From the NCBI GenBank assembly GCA_030606165.1, contig JAUWGZ010000009.1:1-23388 (forward strand): 23,388 bases of DNA, written 5' to 3'. The notes under the pieces are model-generated. The model had not been told where the DNA came from and did no database searches. It saw only the letters and a list, made by a program, of their open reading frames with translations. This document shows, piece after piece, positions 22,599 through 23,388 of this stretch; position 1 is the stretch's first letter, and each line of letters opens with the position of its first letter. A program made the translations under genes and the position numbers. This DNA is from Dehalococcoidia bacterium (GTDB lineage Bacteria; Chloroflexota; Dehalococcoidia; GIF9; AB-539-J10).

Positions 22599-22661
22599 AT
22601 GAACAAGTTAGCCGAAATTGCGAATGCTGCAAAGAATAATGAGAAGGCAATAGTATGGTAA
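22599..22661 (+). CDS. Possible 20-residue leader ORF overlapping the methyltransferase start
   Basis: An ATG at 22599 opens 20 codons ending in a TAA that overlaps the start of the methyltransferase gene (ATG 22655) in another frame. The overlap could couple translation of the two. There is no clear ribosome site before it and the peptide is not recognised, so it may be chance. Confidence 0.2.
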   Translation: MNKLAEIANAAKNNEKAIVW

Positions 22662-23317
22662 GGCCAAGAATCGTTGAAACGGATGAAGGGATACAGGATG
22701 AATTTGATGTACGAATATATGATAGTATGATGCGGAGGTTAAGAGACAAGGAATGGATGGAAACAGACCACATTATCACATCGGGGATAACAGATGGGTT
22801 CGCACTAGAGATTGGTCCTGGCCCCGGTTATCTGGGTCTTGAATGGCTGAAGAAGACGGCAAGTACCGTCCTCATGGCTGTAGAAATCAGTCCTGAAATG
22901 ACAAAAATTGCTGAGAGAAATGCCAGAGAATATGGACTTGAAGGTAGAGTCAAGTATGTGAAGGGCGATGCTTACCAGATACCGTTTGATGATAACACTT
23001 TTGATGGTGTGTTCTCTAATGGTTCTCTTCATGAATGGTCACAACCTATAAGGGTTTTCGACGAAGCTTACCGTGTGTTGAAGCCGGGGGCGAAGTGCTT
23101 CATAAGTGACATGCGCCGGGACATGAATCCGTTCGCGAGGTGGTTTATGAGATTGATGGCTAAACCTAAAGAGATTAGACCAGGCCTTGTATCATCTATA
23201 AATGCATCCTATACTACTGGCGAGATTCGCTCTATACTCGATCAGTCAAACTTGAGAGAGTCTGTAGTTGCAAAAACGTTTATGGGATTTGAAATTACCG
23301 GGGTGAAAAGTAAATGA
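22655..23317 (+). CDS. SAM-dependent methyltransferase (class I, methyltransferase-11/25 type)
   Basis: This 220-residue protein has the Rossmann-type SAM-binding fold. Motif I is LEIGPGPGYLG (51-61), the acidic end of strand 2 is E77 in AVEISPEM, GDAYQIPF (104-111) carries the adenine-binding D105, and the following FDGVFSNGSLHEW and YRVLKPGAKCFISDMRRD are the usual post-motifs. The substrate cannot be predicted from sequence; related proteins methylate quinones, lipids, small molecules or metals. AGAAGG precedes ATG 22655 by 7 bases. It is separated from cimA by 194 bases with no clear promoter and stands alone. An attC-like half site begins 20 bases after its stop, so a mobile-cassette origin is possible though weakly supported. 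Confidence 0.85.
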   Translation: MVRPRIVETDEGIQDEFDVRIYDSMMRRLRDKEWMETDHIITSGITDGFALEIGPGPGYLGLEWLKKTASTVLMAVEISPEMTKIAERNAREYGLEGRVKYVKGDAYQIPFDDNTFDGVFSNGSLHEWSQPIRVFDEAYRVLKPGAKCFISDMRRDMNPFARWFMRLMAKPKEIRPGLVSSINASYTTGEIRSILDQSNLRESVVAKTFMGFEITGVKSK

Positions 23318-23336
23318 TCTTGCTATACGCAACGTC

Positions 23337-23388
23337 GCCTAACACGGCCTATATGGCTTCGTGCCTTCAGCTCGGAACTTCAGATATG
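23337..23388. other. Possible attC-like half site or other inverted repeat at the right edge
   Basis: GCCTAAC (23337-23343) fits the RYYYAAC core of integron attC sites. It is followed by CACGGCC (23343-23349) and GGCTTCGTG (23355-23363), which pair with a two-base bulge, a feature seen in attC stems. The partner core GTTRRRY would lie beyond the window. A plain dispersed hairpin repeat is equally possible. Confidence 0.2.

Overview
The window looks like a chromosomal stretch from an anaerobic bacterium, most likely an uncultured member of the Chloroflexota (class Dehalococcoidia). That placement is inference. It rests on a cmk-plsC-ispH block and a leuA/leuB/cimA branched-chain amino-acid cluster like those I recall in Dehalococcoides, on strict-anaerobe-type enzymes (class I [4Fe-4S] fumarase, IspH), and on small REP-like hairpin repeats of the 'GTCATTGCGAG...GAAGCAATC' kind. 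No phage, plasmid, CRISPR, rRNA or tRNA genes were seen. Both window edges lie in repeat-like sequence, so the window may be a whole contig.

Layout. Positions 1-1016 form a diverged inverted duplication: the ispH tail and a truncated HIT gene on the left mirror an intact HIT gene and the end of ispH on the right. From 926 to 3094, on the minus strand, lies a tight cmk-plsC-ispH operon (nucleotide, phospholipid and isoprenoid precursor metabolism). From 3300 to 4990 there are two exported proteins of unknown function behind a strong extended -10 promoter whose start point meets four tandem 14-bp repeats, and a perfect 32-nt palindrome closes this unit. From 5080 to 11461, on the plus strand, is a central-carbon operon: a 12S/MmdA-type carboxyltransferase, a 74-aa small subunit, a 5S-type carboxyltransferase fused to a biotin carrier, malate dehydrogenase, and both fumarase subunits. 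From 11533 to 13998, on the minus strand, are pabA, a pabC-like class IV aminotransferase and an endonuclease IV-like protein. From 14065 to 14353 is a divergent regulatory region in which the pabA and leuA promoters share their -35 region, followed by a terminator-like hairpin in the leuA leader. From 14354 to 22460, on the plus strand, come leuA, a short MgtC-like membrane protein, an SbcD/SbcC-like (YhaO/YhaN-like) pair, leuB and cimA. A lone methyltransferase and a possible attC-like half site end the window.

How the genes fit together. The 5151-11461 operon encodes consecutive steps of the methylmalonyl-CoA (Wood-Werkman) route: methylmalonyl-CoA + pyruvate <-> propionyl-CoA + oxaloacetate, then oxaloacetate <-> malate <-> fumarate. 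No biotin carboxylase and no membrane decarboxylase subunit is nearby, so a transcarboxylase reading is favoured over pyruvate carboxylase or a sodium-pumping decarboxylase. LeuA, LeuB and CimA supply leucine and, by the citramalate route, isoleucine. The usual isopropylmalate isomerase genes (leuC, leuD) are absent between leuA and leuB, where the mgtC-sbcD-sbcC block sits instead.
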